DNA from: Trichopria drosophilae
Lineage: Eukaryota > Arthropoda > Insecta > Hymenoptera > Diapriidae
Length of the DNA stretch: 64,000 nucleotides
NCBI GenBank assembly: GCA_030407085.1
Contig: CM059584.1
Span: forward strand, 109,801,001-109,865,000
Reading direction: 5' to 3'
The position numbers and the translations under genes were made by a program. Under the pieces are notes generated by a model. That model was not told the DNA's origin, searched no databases, and saw nothing but the letters and a program-made list of their open reading frames with translations. Positions 1-13,197 of this stretch are shown piece by piece; position 1 is the stretch's first letter, and each line of letters begins with the position of its first letter.

Positions 1-2493
1 TCATATAATATATGAGTTGTAACGATCCATTTTCAATTTTTGTAAAGGAATTGCGCTTCTAATTTTATAATTCAAATTCTCATAAAAACCTTTCCTGAAG
101 GACCACCCACTTTTACTTAGCGTCATTTTGTACGGATTTTAGTGTACAAGATCCATATCGAGCAATTTTTGTAGGTTTTAAATATAAAATCGTCTTTAAA
201 CTAGCTACATGAATGTATGTCCATAATTTACTTTAATAATAAAAATGCAATATGTAAATATGATTATGAGTAAATGTAAAAACTTGTTCATGCATGTAAC
301 TATGTTAAGAATAAAGATTTATTAAAAGTTCTAACGTGCAGGTTCCTAAAATGAAGGGTGATCAAAAGTCCATGGAACTGAAGCTTACAATGTAATCGGA
401 CGAAACGGATACTTGAATCGTGAACCTGATATAATGGTAAGGGAGGGTCGTTCAATGAACTGATCACTCAGCATGGGTATTTCTTTTTGATGTGTTTTTC
501 TCTTATTATAATTTTCTACATATATTTTTAATAAATTGAACATTCAATTACACTTTTAAATAACTATTTTGTATTTAAATGGATTTTTTATTTGAAATTC
601 TTAAATAATATTGAATAAAATTATAAAAATCAATCGATGATGATGACTACGAAGTCGTAGGTGGTGAGTTCGATCCCTGTCCGGTGAACAATTTTTCGAT
701 TTCGTTTTCAAGAGCAGCTCGCTGTTGGTAAGACAAGCCACGTTGTTTGTTTACGTTTTAATTTTCACATTTGACATTCGTCAGCTTCGATTTCACGATT
801 TTATTTTCTCGCGAATCTCGCTGAATCCTTTTCAAGGAAATTTTTAAAATTATTATTCATTTTTTTCCTCTCCTGCCTGTATCCGTTCATTAATCACTAA
901 TACATTGTCCTACAAACATAGGCTATGTGTTATGGCTGATGACATGGAGATGAGTGAGTTTTTCAACAGTAATATTTTTCATAACCTGTTAATAGTTACA
1001 CGATCTGGCACTTTTATGGGGATCTAGTACAAGCTGTAGATCTAGTGAAACTGAGCAAGATGGTATGGTATCATTTTCCCATACACTCCCAAAATTTCAT
1101 TTTATGACTAAAAACCGTTTTCAGGCAGGTTCGTGTGAAAAGTCGTTTTCGAGAGATGCGTTCTTGTTTGACAAGTAAGTTTGTAATTATATATGTAATA
1201 GTGCTTTTGTGTCTTGTTTGCGATGTTAGTCAATAAGCAAGTTTGCGGTTACCTATATGTGTTGAGTATTATCATTAATTAGATATAAGATTTGCATTCT
1301 CTCCAAACAACTTCACGTACAATCCGTAAAATTTATAAACTTCACGTCAAAATACAAAATTAAATTTTGTTTTCAAACCAAACTGAGTTTTCCTAGTTCA
1401 CACAGTAAAATTTAAAAGTTAAAAATTGCTAAATTGATATCATTACGATTCAAGTTGGAATATTTAATATACGTGCATTATAATTTTTACTATTTCAATG
1501 GCATTATTCCAATTTTCGATAAAAAAATAGTAATTTTTACTACCTTTGGATTTTCAGTGTGGATTCTATGTAAATACTGAGTTTGATGCGATTTATATTC
1601 ATGACAATATTAAGTATTTATCTTACAAATAAGTATAAATTATTCTTAGACCAACTTTTTCATAGATGTAACCTACGGTAAATTAAACATATGAAAATGG
1701 ATCTTCGGTGTATTTTTATACCACTTCTTTTGCTATATTTATCGAATGATTACCTCCTCATAACGTTTTTATATGAGCAGACTCTTTTTCAATGTTTTCT
1801 GTACATTTATTTCATAATCAGATGGCTAAGCGATTAAAGTAGGTTAATAAGAAAACATGTTACAAAGAAATTGATTTTCTATAGACTACAAAGGTGAACA
1901 ACGTGTGTAACTCCCGTAAAAGTGCAGGCAACGATCAACAATTGCTTAATCGTAGGAGTTTTTACTAAGGTATTGATCCCGGTTGAACAACAACGTTTTA
2001 TCTACTTATCTTACCATGACTTGTTACAAATAATCCATAATGTTCTAAAGTGAGAATCAAGCTGTTGCTGTAGACAAAGTAAAGGAATTAAGATCTCTTT
2101 CTCTTCTATAAAAGTCTCAACAAATTATAAAATAATGAATTTTTGAAAATTGTAGTACGCAATATATAAGAAATACAGAAGGAGGGACTCGAAACGGTTT
2201 TAAAATCAGGATTATGGATAATACTACTATCAAAGGATAATTAAAATTCGTACAAAGATCTAATCAATGATCCATTTAACTGGAAAACCAACCCAGATCT
2301 GCTCTATCAAAATATATCAACCACGGAAAACTTATTAAACGATATTTAATAATTGATATCAGATGAAATAAAATACGGTAGACCCTTCCATAGTGTCGCT
2401 CTTTAGAAATCCTCTGATAGTATCGCAGTAAGCTCGCCACCACTTGACCGGCAACAGCTATAATATCTGTCAACGAATTCCGTTCTAGATATA
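1..2493. other. AT-rich non-coding DNA upstream of the recognised exons
   Basis: I found no supported gene. All frames are interrupted by frequent stops and the longest open runs have no family resemblance. It is either the upstream intron or 5' flank of Hr51. One short tRNA-like B-box word lies near 668-684, and the word AACGATCAACAATTGC at 1929-1944 recurs in the island near 5518. Confidence 0.6.
655..695 (+). repeat. Possible tRNA-like (SINE) remnant
   Basis: GTTCGATCCCTG resembles a pol III B box (GGTTCGANNCC) followed by a 3' end like CCGGTGAACA and a T-rich run. The T-stem does not pair well and no A box is visible at the right distance, so it is at best a decayed tRNA-derived SINE fragment. 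Confidence 0.2.
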
Positions 2494-2595
2494 CAGCACT
2501 AGAAGGGTTTAGTGTGTAAGGAATGCGGAGAGTGGGGGTGCGACACAGATAGAGGATTTTCTTCCCCTTCGGTGACACTATCAGAGGGTCTACTG
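2494..2595. mobile_element. Very short MITE with pogo/Tigger-like ends
   Basis: A 102-bp segment with inverted ends: CAGCACTAGAAGGGTTTAGTG on the left, and CAGTAGACCCTCTGATAGTG as the reverse complement of the right end. It is flanked by TA on both sides. The CAGTAGACCCTC type of end and TA target site are typical of Tc1/mariner-pogo (Tigger) non-autonomous elements. It has no coding capacity. Confidence 0.45.
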
Positions 2596-4299
2596 TATAT
2601 GGCTTGTCGTAGGCTATTGAAGACAAGACAAATGTTTTTTTGTGTAATCTTTCAGACACGAACTATGTTTCTATTCCCAACTCCTGCTCGAACTGTGTTA
2701 TTTCGAAATTAAAAATATAGTTCAATATGGTGGTCTAAAATCGACTTAAAAGTAAGTCAAACGCGGTATTCAGGGCTTTTTGAAATTGGTAATTCCAAAT
2801 ACATCGTTAAAATTACGAAATTGAAATGGCGGAGAATTTCAATAAAAACCCGTTTAATAAACGTTTACATTTGGATTAATCCCATGGGAAAAACTAGGTG
2901 TATTTAACTTTTAGAAGACAGATGGAAAAAGAGTTTTGATGTCCGCCTAAAAACGTCTGGATATCGCATTTTTAAACACGTTTTAAAAGGTTTTAATACG
3001 GTTTTCATGTATTATTACGGTATTTTAGTAAACGGATATTTAAACAATTTTAAAATATGTTTTATAAGGAGTCTATTTCACAGAGATGTTAATTTATATC
3101 TTAATAAGTAGTTTTGAATTCTTAATTTCAAATAGTTGGATTTATAAAAACGTCTTATAACAGGAAAGTGTTATAGCAAATTTGACTCACAAAAACAAGC
3201 AGTTAAAATAACTACAAACATAATGCGAAATGTGGGCTGTGCATGATATTAGTTAAAACAACTACGACGAGGTAGTTAGTTCAGCAAAATGGTAGTAAAA
3301 TCGGCTACGAAAGTGGTAAATTTAATTATTTTTCAGTATTTTTAGCTGTATTTGTCCAACTATGTGATATGGCAAATTTAACTACACTGAAAAAAAAGTA
3401 TTCACAGCACAAGCAGATTCTGGTTTCTTATCACGCCTTACATAAAAGATTATATGATATAGATTATAGATTAAGAGATAACCTAACGCTGTAACGAGAA
3501 AAGTAAATTTTTAAAAATATCATCGTTTGTTTATTAAATGTACATACGTATCTTTAAATGCTATCTTCAAAAAATACAGTTAGTATTTCAAACTTCATTG
3601 TTTGTCATGGTAACTATACCAATATTTCTAACAGAAAATTACGTATCGCTACATCACCAATACCACATTTGGCTGGCATGGTATTGGTATATAAGCTATA
3701 TCTTTTTTTCAGTGTATGGCTGCTTTTTCTCAGGTAGGATACAAGTATGTAGGTCCATAAATTTAATTACTTTTACTGTAATTGCTGACGCCTCCCTTTC
3801 AAATTTCATTTTTTTAACAATTTACAAATGTGCCGATTGGGTGATCATAAACTACTGAAATACGATAAGTTAGAGTATTATTTTTAAGCATTATTACAAG
3901 TTAACGCCAAAATTGCTGACAAATTCCAAATAAAATGGATCATATGGATAAATGTAGAAATCGTTTATTACATCAACTCATTAAAGTGATAAAAAATATA
4001 ATGATAAATAAACGACCCATAGGAAGATGAATCAACAATGCAATGCATAGATAACATAACTTTTAAATACTAATATCAAATATAACAGTCCTCTTCTGGC
4101 GACCTTTCAACAGTTTAAAATCCATTTGCCAAAAATGGTTTAACAGCCTATAGATGTAAATTAGACTTATTACAACAATATTTTTATACCTGGTTCTTTA
4201 TACCTTCTTGACATTATACCTGATTCTTCCACACTCGAATAGGCGATTAACATTTTTAGTAACGGCACTCTGAAAATAGAATATGTAATATTATTTTGT
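2596..4299. other. AT-rich non-coding DNA
   Basis: No supported gene. 3160-3400 is enriched in GTAGTTA/TAACTAC words (for example ACAACTACGACGAGGTAGTTAG), which gives local self-complementarity. A possible MITE lies at 3385-3714. Confidence 0.5.
3385..3714. mobile_element. Possible MITE with CACTGAAAAAAA ends
   Basis: CACTGAAAAAAAAG at 3385 is mirrored by CTTTTTTTCAGTG ending at 3714, each with TA beside it. The interior has no coding signal. The ends are short and A-rich, so chance pairing is possible. Confidence 0.35.
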
Positions 4300-4420
4300 A
4301 ACACACCGGGAGTAGAACTTGATTTTGCGCCCGGCAGTGAAATCTTCGGGCGCAAATTATCGAGCCCCACGCCCGCCGTATTAAAAAAATCGTATTCAAC
4401 ATGGGCGAAATATCGAACAA
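4300..4420 (-). repeat. Dispersed repeat R1, copy A (minus orientation)
   Basis: The reverse complement reads TCGATATTTCGCCCATGTTG, then GGGCGTGGGGCTCGATAATT, then TGCGCCCGAAGATTTCACTG, then AGTTCTACTCCCGG. It matches 25801-25980 and 53268-53490 with point differences throughout. This copy keeps a perfect hairpin, TTTGCGCCCG with CGGGCGCAAA around a 13-nt loop. It has no coding capacity and its family name is unknown to me. Confidence 0.8.
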
Positions 4421-5289
4421 ACGCTCAAAGTATCTTAAAAGTGATCTCGGAAAGCCTTAGTGATTCAGATTACTTAGCCACTGAAATTGTGATGCTCAAT
4501 CGAAGAAGCTACAAAGCTGTAAATAGGGATTTATTTTCACGGCTGAATTCCTTCGTTGTCTCATTTACTTTATCACTTTACACCGCAATCAACAGTGTTT
4601 CAATAATCAACTGTCACAAGTGGCTGATTTAGAGATCTTCATTATTCTATGTTGAAGTCTATGAGATGAAGATTACTATTTTTCGTGTAGAAATAAGTGC
4701 AGGATTCTGATGGAAATTTGACTAGATGTCTACTGGTAGGATTCTGAAGAGGATTAAGGCAGTCGCCATCTTAATCAACGAATGGCTGTCATTAAATGTC
4801 ATTTAACTTCTCTCAATGCAGATTGTACGGGAGACTATGATGATGAATATAACATAATATCTTACCAGAATATGAAGGGGTACCTTACTTCCGGTATATG
4901 TCACTTTATCCTGATCAGAACCAGACCAGTTTATGATAAGGTGACCGATTTAGGGAACACAAGGGGTTTCCCTATAATCAGATTTGGATCAGGATCTTTA
5001 AGTAGGGAATCTAAAATTTGGTCAGATTCCAATAAAAGACATACCAAACTTGGAGACATTTCTACAAGAGGTTGAAGGAAGGTCATCGAATATAATACCA
5101 TATGAAAAAGGTCATGCAACGGATGTAACAATCATAACAAAGTACGTATAAACTTTTAAATCAATTGTACTTCGATTAGTTGTTCGCCTTGATCAATTGC
5201 GAATGATATTCCCAATTCCGTTGATGGAGGCTTTCCAATATTTATGAGGACTTTTGCACGTTGCATCCAAATAAAAAACAATCTATTTT
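4421..5289. other. Non-coding DNA, no recognised feature
   Basis: Short open frames near 4441-4632 and 4782-5075 lack any family resemblance and have no splice or start context that I can support. Nothing else is seen. Confidence 0.5.
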
Positions 5290-5930
5290 CATTCGTAAAT
5301 AACACCCGTGCCGTCACCCATAATCGAATTTGCTGGGCATTGGTGTCGGGAATAAACGAATCAAATAAAATTCTAAAATAGCGAGCACATTTGGCGAACG
5401 CAAATCTTTCTCCCGGGCGGATGCGGTTGCAGGTGAGATCGTTTCATCCAGCGTGGGTGCGCCGGGACAATATATCTGAAAGTCGGGTGGCATAGCTCGG
5501 CGGGGGTACCTACCAACAACGATCAACAATTGCAGAACGGTGTGTAACGCTGATCCAAGGACGGGTGAACCCCCAACAAGCGGGTTCTGGCACCTCTCCT
5601 TCATCCCCCAGGTCGGATTGGGGACGCGCAAGCGCCGCGACGCTCCTCGGCGCCGCCACGTCAAACATAGCGGCTATAGGTTAAATCCTCGGCATTCCGT
5701 TTTTCTCACGTTGCCTCCTGATCCCGCCTTCAAAAGTACTCGTGGACCAATCGCTGCTCCAAAGTTCCAACGCCCATCGTCGGGACGTCTCGACTCGTCA
5801 CTGTCGACGCCCTGGTCGACCCCGACGATCAAATCGGCCGTCGCTTGATAATATCCGATCTGTACGGACGTCGCGCGTGAACCCTCCTGCACTTTTTCTG
5901 GGAAAATTTCAGATCCGGTCATCTTTTTCG
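5290..5930. promoter_or_regulatory. CpG-rich island, candidate promoter or enhancer
   Basis: Base composition changes sharply here from AT-rich flanks to GC- and CpG-rich sequence, densest at 5600-5860 (for example GGACGCGCAAGCGCCGCGAC and GGCGCCGCCACGTC). Long open frames occur on both strands at once (about 80-116 aa), which reflects few AT-rich stops rather than coding. It lies about 14 kb upstream of the first recognised Hr51 exon, so it could be a promoter, a 5' exon or an enhancer. I cannot identify a TATA box or a coding exon in it. Confidence 0.45.
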
Positions 5931-8900
5931 CAGTTAAAGTTTCGTGAATTTTGCGCTATAAAGAATAGTGTCAATTGTTCGACCATTCTGGTCCACTGTG
6001 CTTATGATGTTATAAGAACTCTGCTGCTAAGAAAGACTTGAAATGCCTCAAAATAGTCTGGTAAATTTCCCGCCACAATGTGTTTTGAATGGTGCCCGCT
6101 GAAGGATTGCAACGTTGAAATTTTGCTTGGATCCGATTGTGATGTTAAGATTTGAACTCTTTTAAGACAGTGCACAAATCATCCGATTTGGATACACGCT
6201 GATTTCAATATCAAATTCAATAGAAACGTTAGTTATAAATGCTGGTAAGCGCGCCACTAATTCGAACGAGTTATCTATTCTATCTGGTAATTAGTGTGGA
6301 CATCTCCTAATTCAATAATTTGGGCATTTTTGTGATATTTCTGTGATGAATTTTTCATATTTGTAGTGAGTTTTAATGATTTGAATTGGTGGGGCACTTT
6401 TAATCGATTTGCATCTGCTATGCCCAACCATCACACATCCAAAATACCTTAAAAGTCGAAAGGGATTTTTGGAAGAATTAAAAATGTCTTAAATAATCTT
6501 AGAATCAGTGCTAAAGCTAGCACTAACAGTGGTGATACAGTTCAGTGCTGGTTGGGAAAGTTGAAGCTAAATCACATATTTCTGTTGACTGATGAAGATT
6601 AAATATTCTGAACATCTATCCTGAAATAAATGATTGTTCCTAACAGAGTACCGAAATTGGTCACATGAACGATGTTGTGTCGATCGGGATTGCGGAGGAT
6701 CATCACATTCAACATCATCCGTCACAAAATGACACAAATATTGATCATCCACGCAGTCCTGGGAGCCCTTTGAGTATTCGACACGGTACAGTTTTGTTTC
6801 TTTGTTTTTCATTTCATCTGTTTGTTGGTGCAAGTGATTTGAATTTTTTGGGCCTGGAAACAAAGTTTCGAAATTCAAAACCCCGAAAGGCTAAAATTAC
6901 AATATTGCGTGAGTCCAAGGCATTTCAATTTGCTTTCTTTTTGCCAAATTTTCAAAAACAAAGTGAAGACTGAAGAATTTTGACCTTTCGGGATGTTGAT
7001 TTTCGGAATTTTGTTTCCCGGCTATTTTTTCCATATATAAAAAAATTGAATGACATTTAGAATATATCAGATTTATGCGTACAGAGTATGTACTGCTAAA
7101 ATATTACACCGTACTAACGTCGTACAGACATAAATATTATAGCAAATATTTATTCCCATGTAGCAGTTAACATAATAAGATATCGTCCTAAAAGTACCAT
7201 AAAACCAAAATGTTCGAGGACGGCGGGATAAATCGCAACACACGGTAAACCGGTTAGTAAAAAATAAAAGACCGTGTAACATTATAATGTTATTGTTGAC
7301 AAATTTTACTTTTCGGCAACTATTTTTCATATTAAGTACCTCACGTGCAGAAAATTGTCACTTAACCCTAGATACCGTATAGTAACAAGAGAGTTATTGA
7401 AATGCTTAATTAAATTTATAAATCTATACCATTACTATCGTAAATTAGTAAAATTATGTTTTTTTGTGTCTAGTTAAACTGTGAATCTATGCGGATTTTG
7501 TATAGAATGTCGATAGTTTTAGTTAGCCTCGTTACCGCCAGGTGCCGTCGTGATTCTACGAGTTCCAATTCTTGTGATCATTCCTCCCATTGTAGAAGTG
7601 GATTTTCTTTTCATCATAAGTAAAAATCTGCATAAATATGATTTTGATACTCGTGTCTATATATTGACATTGGACAGTACTTGTTGATTAATCATTATCT
7701 TAAAAATCAAAATTTCGTCCTTGATTTGACAACTTAAGAAAGGTAATTTTTTATGCTGAAATTGATTAAATTATTGAATTATATAATCGAAATTCTGGAA
7801 TAGAGTTCGTGAACTGATGTCACAGTTACGTATGTTTATTTATTTACTTTTGTACTCATCATTATTTACATATTACAAAGTACTGATAAATATCAAGAAC
7901 TACGATTATATATTTTAGTAAATTTAAACGGTCGAGAAATTAATAAACAAGAAAGATGATGATGTTATACAATTTGCTTCAATAAAGTTTTTCTCTCTTA
8001 ATGAATACACCTACATATAAAATTTTTTTACAGTCAGAATATATATCTAAATCGCACTATTATAAATATTTAGTAAAACCATATAGAATTCTTATAGTGC
8101 CATGATTATTTTTTACACAGGCTCCGCCGGAAATGTTTGCTTGCTTCACAATTTTCGTTGTTCTGTATTGTGAATACATAAATAAAATGGGCAGTTTGTA
8201 GTACTAAAGTAATGTAATTAAAAATACGCTTATTAAGAATCCCTTGCTCTATACTCACTTTTTTGTATAACTTTGCTATTCGCAAGACTAAACTGAAAAA
8301 GTATCGTTTAAGCGAGATGCCTGCTGCTCCACACTTCCGTATCGACACCCCTTCTGATGACAAATTCAGATATTAATCGAATGCATTTCGATTTATCGCA
8401 AAGAAAGTTTTATCAAAAGGTTAGAATTAGAATCTAGAAGTTTGTTACTTTTGTTAATACAATAATTGAAATAGGAATTACACTAGGTTGGGCGCCGAAG
8501 TTTGTTTATTTCGAAACACATGTATTTATTGAATGATTAGGTCATAATAATCAGGAAAGGAATAAAATATTGTACATGTTGTCAGTTCCATAAAAATGGA
8601 GGTCAAACTGTAAAAATGGCTTTTTTATCACCTTTCTAGTCATAAAAACACTAAATTCGATGGGAACTTTTTGACCTAAAAGTACCATTGTTCTTTTGCA
8701 TTTTTTAATCAAACGTTTAAAAATTAAAAAAATTTTAGACATTCAAAATGGTGAACACGATATGTAGGACTAAATTGAAAATATTTATCGGATTCGACTG
8801 AAACTTTCGACTTTCGATGCATTTGAAGTTTCTGATCTCGAATCAGGTATCATTGGGGCAATTTTGTACATTTAAAATGGAGGGTCAAATATCGTGCTGA

Positions 8901-10340
8901 AATTATTTAAAGTTAATTCGTTTGAGATTTGTTGCTAAAGGGATTATGGAATTGTTAATTAGAAATTTAAACTTAGATGTTGTATTTATTTTTGTACTAA
9001 TTTATTTATAGAGGAATTAATATCTACACATACATTTTTCATAGTTAGCAACCCCAAAAACATGGGAGTGACCGGTTAAAATAAAACTGATCGCGGAGAA
9101 CCGTTTTCCATAAGTTCTCGCAACCTCAGTTAATATTCCTACGATAAAACATGGTCAAAACTAAGTTAATCACTGACATTAGTGACCTTTCACTTTTGGG
9201 TAGAAAAGTTGAAGTTGTCAATTTTTATTTCAGCCCTACTATAAATATTGTGTCCTTTCACATTTTAGTTTTATCGTGACCCAAAAAATACTAAACATTT
9301 TTATGCTTTAAATTTGATTTTTATAGAACTGACCAAATGGAAAATTTCCCTGTAACCTAAATGTTTTCTTAAAGGGTTTCTTTTTATAACCGGGAAAAGT
9401 TAAATATGGAGATGAAGTTTCAAATTATATTCGATAACATTCAATTCATTTCACATTGTTTGTCTCTAATAATAAAAAATAAAAATGTGCTTGCATTGAT
9501 AAAATTTTCGTTGAAAAATCCCCATTCTGTGCTGAATGGACGACATAAGTATACTCGAAAAAGTTTTCAACATTTTAACCCTCTTGCGCCAGGTCCCAAA
9601 GTTACAGCATCTGCATTTTAATCGCTACTTTCATAAATAAAGATGAGGTTTCGTAAAATTTGCGATAAATTCAATACCATATCTGCAGTTGATTCAACAT
9701 TTTTATCTACATAGAAAACGGTTAAAATTTATTTTTTAGGGGATTTCAGAGTCGACGAGTACAACTATGACTTTAGATTTCCACTATTGAAATTGGTGAT
9801 CAAAAATTGAGGGCTTAAATGTAAAATATTGTTTTTTCGGGATGAATCTGGGAGCCCGGAGACATTCCATGTTATTAGTTACAAATATAGCCTCATATTT
9901 TGAAAATTAAAAATTACTGATCCAAGATGGCAGCCCTAAATATGAAAGAAAGTATAAAAAATGAAGGAGAAACAAAATAGAAACAAAGAAAAATTATGGA
10001 AAAATAAATTTTTTATTTTACAATTTGGTCATAGTTTTAAAATATTTAAAAAATTTGTTGACAATTCTAAATCACCCATCTCAAATTTAAAAATTAAAAA
10101 TTTACAACATATATGTATTATTTGCCTTCAAAAATAAACTTTCAAACATTTCCAGGCGAAAAGGAGGTTCATGTTATTTTTAAAATATTTGATCCGCTAT
10201 TTTAAATTTCGAAAAACTGAGATTAGATTTGGAATCAACGACGCCGATAAGATTAAAAACGATATCGAATAAATACATTTTTATGCTCGGAATTATGAAC
10301 CCATAAATAAACAAATTATGCAGGTCTTTAATGAACAAAT
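5931..10340. other. AT-rich non-coding DNA, partly made of diverged repeats
   Basis: No supported gene. From about 8550 onward the sequence repeats themes such as AAAATGG followed by A-rich runs, ACTTTCGAC, and CCAAGATGGCAGCC at 9922, which look like old degraded interspersed repeats. Frames are short and shifted. Confidence 0.5.
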
Positions 10341-10622
10341 CAAGATGTTTTTGCGATGCATACTTTGAATTTTGCTAGCCAACTTTTTTTCTGATGACAG
10401 AAACTTGTCTGCTCTAACTGAAATTAATGCAAGGTTTGCTAAAACAAAATCATAATTTTTTAATGATGATAACGATGGAAAGGTTGGATTGTTTTAAGAT
10501 TAAAAAAAATGAGTTTTTCTAGCAAAATTTGCATTAATTTCTGATAGAGCAGACAAGTTTATGTGATCAGAAAAAAAATTAGCTAGAAAAATTAAAAATA
10601 TGCATCACAAAAACATCGAGCT
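10341..10622. mobile_element. Foldback MITE with inverted arms of about 100 bp
   Basis: The left arm begins GATGTTTTTGCGATGCATAC and continues through AAACTTGTCTGCTCTAACTG. The right arm in reverse complement begins GATGTTTTTGTGATGCATAT and continues through AAACTTGTCTGCTCTATCAG. The arms are about 100 bp each, roughly 85% alike by eye, around an 80-bp spacer. No target duplication is evident and there is no coding capacity. Confidence 0.75.
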
Positions 10623-12802
10623 TTACCCGTAAAATATGTACATCATTTGATTAAAAGCGATACTTGACTTAGGAAAAACCGATAGTCAAAAAGCGACAGT
10701 CAAGAAATTGACACTTTTAAAAATGATGGTCCGCTTCTCAATGTGGGAATGTTTAATTGTCTGCTTTATGACTGCCGGCTTTTTGAATTGACTGTTTCTC
10801 CACCCGCATCCCTCGCGCTTATCAGCAAACATCTATTTTGCTCCCTTGCACAATGTACTATTAAATAGTGTTTAAGTCGTAAATAGTCAGGGGTACTACA
10901 TCAGAAGTCATATAAAATTGATGATAAGAGTGTGGTAGAATGGAAGGCCAGATTTAAAATGGGGATGCTTTTAACGTTAAACTTTAAAATGGTGTTGAAG
11001 GATTATGCTTTATGACCGCATACAATAAAACTCATTTTTTACATTTTACATACACGAATTATTTGACAATTATTCGTACAAGATGTAGTTTTAAAAATAA
11101 CGGTCTGAATTTTGGGGCCATTTTAACACTTTAGTTTTTACAGGTACACATCAATATTTAGTGGCTTCTTGAATTTTAAAATCGTTATTGAATGATTTAC
11201 AAAACATTACAGCAGCGCTATGCAAAATAAAATTAATAGTCTCACTGCTAAATTTCTAAAATTAAATAGTTCCAGAATTTCTTTTAATTTTAAATGATAT
11301 AAAACTGACTTGAAATTATGTTGTTTATCAAATTAAATATAATTACTAATACTATTATATTACGTTGTTGTAACAAATATATTTTTGGGAAACCTCCAAA
11401 TACTAAGCCATACAAAGGTAAACAATTTCGTGGTTTTGTCCTTATATCTAAAATTTTACTAGCTTGGTATTTTATGAACTTATTAGTGGAGAAAACAATT
11501 AATAATTAGTTTTCTTATAAAATACTATATGAACATGTACACTGTATGTTTCCTACTTTTTAATCTGAATCAGCAACTATTAACCGATTATAAGGCCACA
11601 TCTCGCGATCGGTATAAGTATAGGCTGGTAATTATCGGTGTCTATACTTTGATTTGCGGTGACTTATCCTGGTTCAAAGTTAGAGTTATACACTTAATAA
11701 TTTTCCCCGATAAAAGTGAAAAGTACGTTTTAAAGTTCAATAGGAGGATTACATATATACGTACAGTTTAGTAGAGCGAATCGTACACTTTAGAAACTTT
11801 TAAGTTCCATTTAATCCCTTCATCGCACGAATAGCGAATTTCAACCAGCCCAACTTACGAGTACGATTTTGTTGTGTTTTTCTCCTAAAGACCTAATATT
11901 TTCTGCTATCTTGAAAGTGATATGTATTCTTTACTACATAATATATTACTAATGGTTAGCGTCTACTAACAAGACGTCATTTACTATCCAGCATACAGTG
12001 ACGTTTTAATATGTTGACATTTGATATGCCACATTTTTTTTAAAGGAATTGAAATTTAGAAAATTGTATTCGCTTATATTTTTAATGTATATTTTTATTT
12101 TGCTTTATGTATTTATAATTATTACATTTTTTAACAAAAAAATTTTGTAATTTCCAAATAGAATGTACATCTTCCAATATTTCCCAAAAATTCAATGGAA
12201 GTGACAATAAACGGTTCATGTTTGCATTCATAAGATAGCTCCACTGTTGTAAAAAAATTAAAAATTGTTTGAACCCACCAAAATAGTTGTATGGTGATCT
12301 GTTTTTTAATAAATAGATATGTTTATTATTTTTAGCTTCGAACATCAGATATGAGTTAAAGAAATTTTTATTTATCTGCACTTGTTAATTATTTATGTAT
12401 TGTATATTCAAAATTGTGATTTATAAACATTTTAGTAAACGAAAAATCAATTATTTTTCGAAGCCAAAAAAGGAGCATTCCATGCGAAGAACAAACATTT
12501 GTCGGTCGAGGAGGGTTCATGGATTTTTTTCTAACTTTGCAAATGTTTTCTACATTGTAAAATACGTCGCAAGATCACATTGCAAGTCCTTACCTTGTAC
12601 AGAAGTCTCATAATCGCTAACTTAGGAAAGTCAACATTTGTTAGCTAGCTTTCAAAGCAACCACAATAAATTTAAAAAAATGATTTTTGTTATTTTTTCA
12701 ATAATTTGTAGCAGTCTTTCCTTTTTTCGAAAATTGTCGATCAATTATGTATTTTCATAACATACTTTAATTTATCTAACAGAGTTTGATAGCTATGAGA
12801 AC
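10623..12802. other. AT-rich non-coding DNA
   Basis: No supported gene. 10670-10800 carries several GTCAAAAAGC/GGCTTTTTGA words of opposite orientation, similar in style to the array at 38280-38470. Short frames at 11318-11771 and 12082-12613 are low-complexity AT-rich readings. Confidence 0.5.
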
Positions 12803-13197
12803 GGGTGCACCTCAAAAACCCGACAAATCACCAAACAAACCTCAAAATGCAGACATTAAAAAAATAAACAATTCAAAATACACACACCTCCGATTGGTGC
12901 GTTCACTACATAAAAAAATTATCTCGTATCGCCGTCTTTGAGGTCTTACTGGAAGGTCATTTCAAGGTTAAAAATGTTTCACCAAGGGATTAATTTTATA
13001 GGTCACCTGAAGGTCAAATCATTTTGACCCGCGGATTATTGATTAAGCACATTTAGAATTCAATCATTAATTGCATTTTCCGATTATGTACATTTTGTTT
13101 TTGGTTTTAATTGCCTCTTTTTTTAAATGTGTGGTTTTTGAATGTCGGATTTTTGAAGTGTCTGTTTTGTGATTTGTCGGGGTTTTGAGGTGCACCC
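12803..13197. mobile_element. MITE with 28-30-bp terminal inverted repeats, hAT-like
   Basis: The left end GGGTGCACCTCAAAAACCCG + ACAAATCAC matches the reverse complement of the right end, GGGTGCACCTCAAAACCCCG + ACAAATCAC, with one mismatch. The flanks ATGAGAAC and ATAATAAC agree at 6 of 8 bases, which could be a worn 8-bp hAT target duplication. The interior (395 bp in all) is non-coding and contains AGGTCA CCTGA AGGTCA at 13000-13016, a direct repeat of nuclear-receptor half-sites spaced by 5. Confidence 0.8.
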
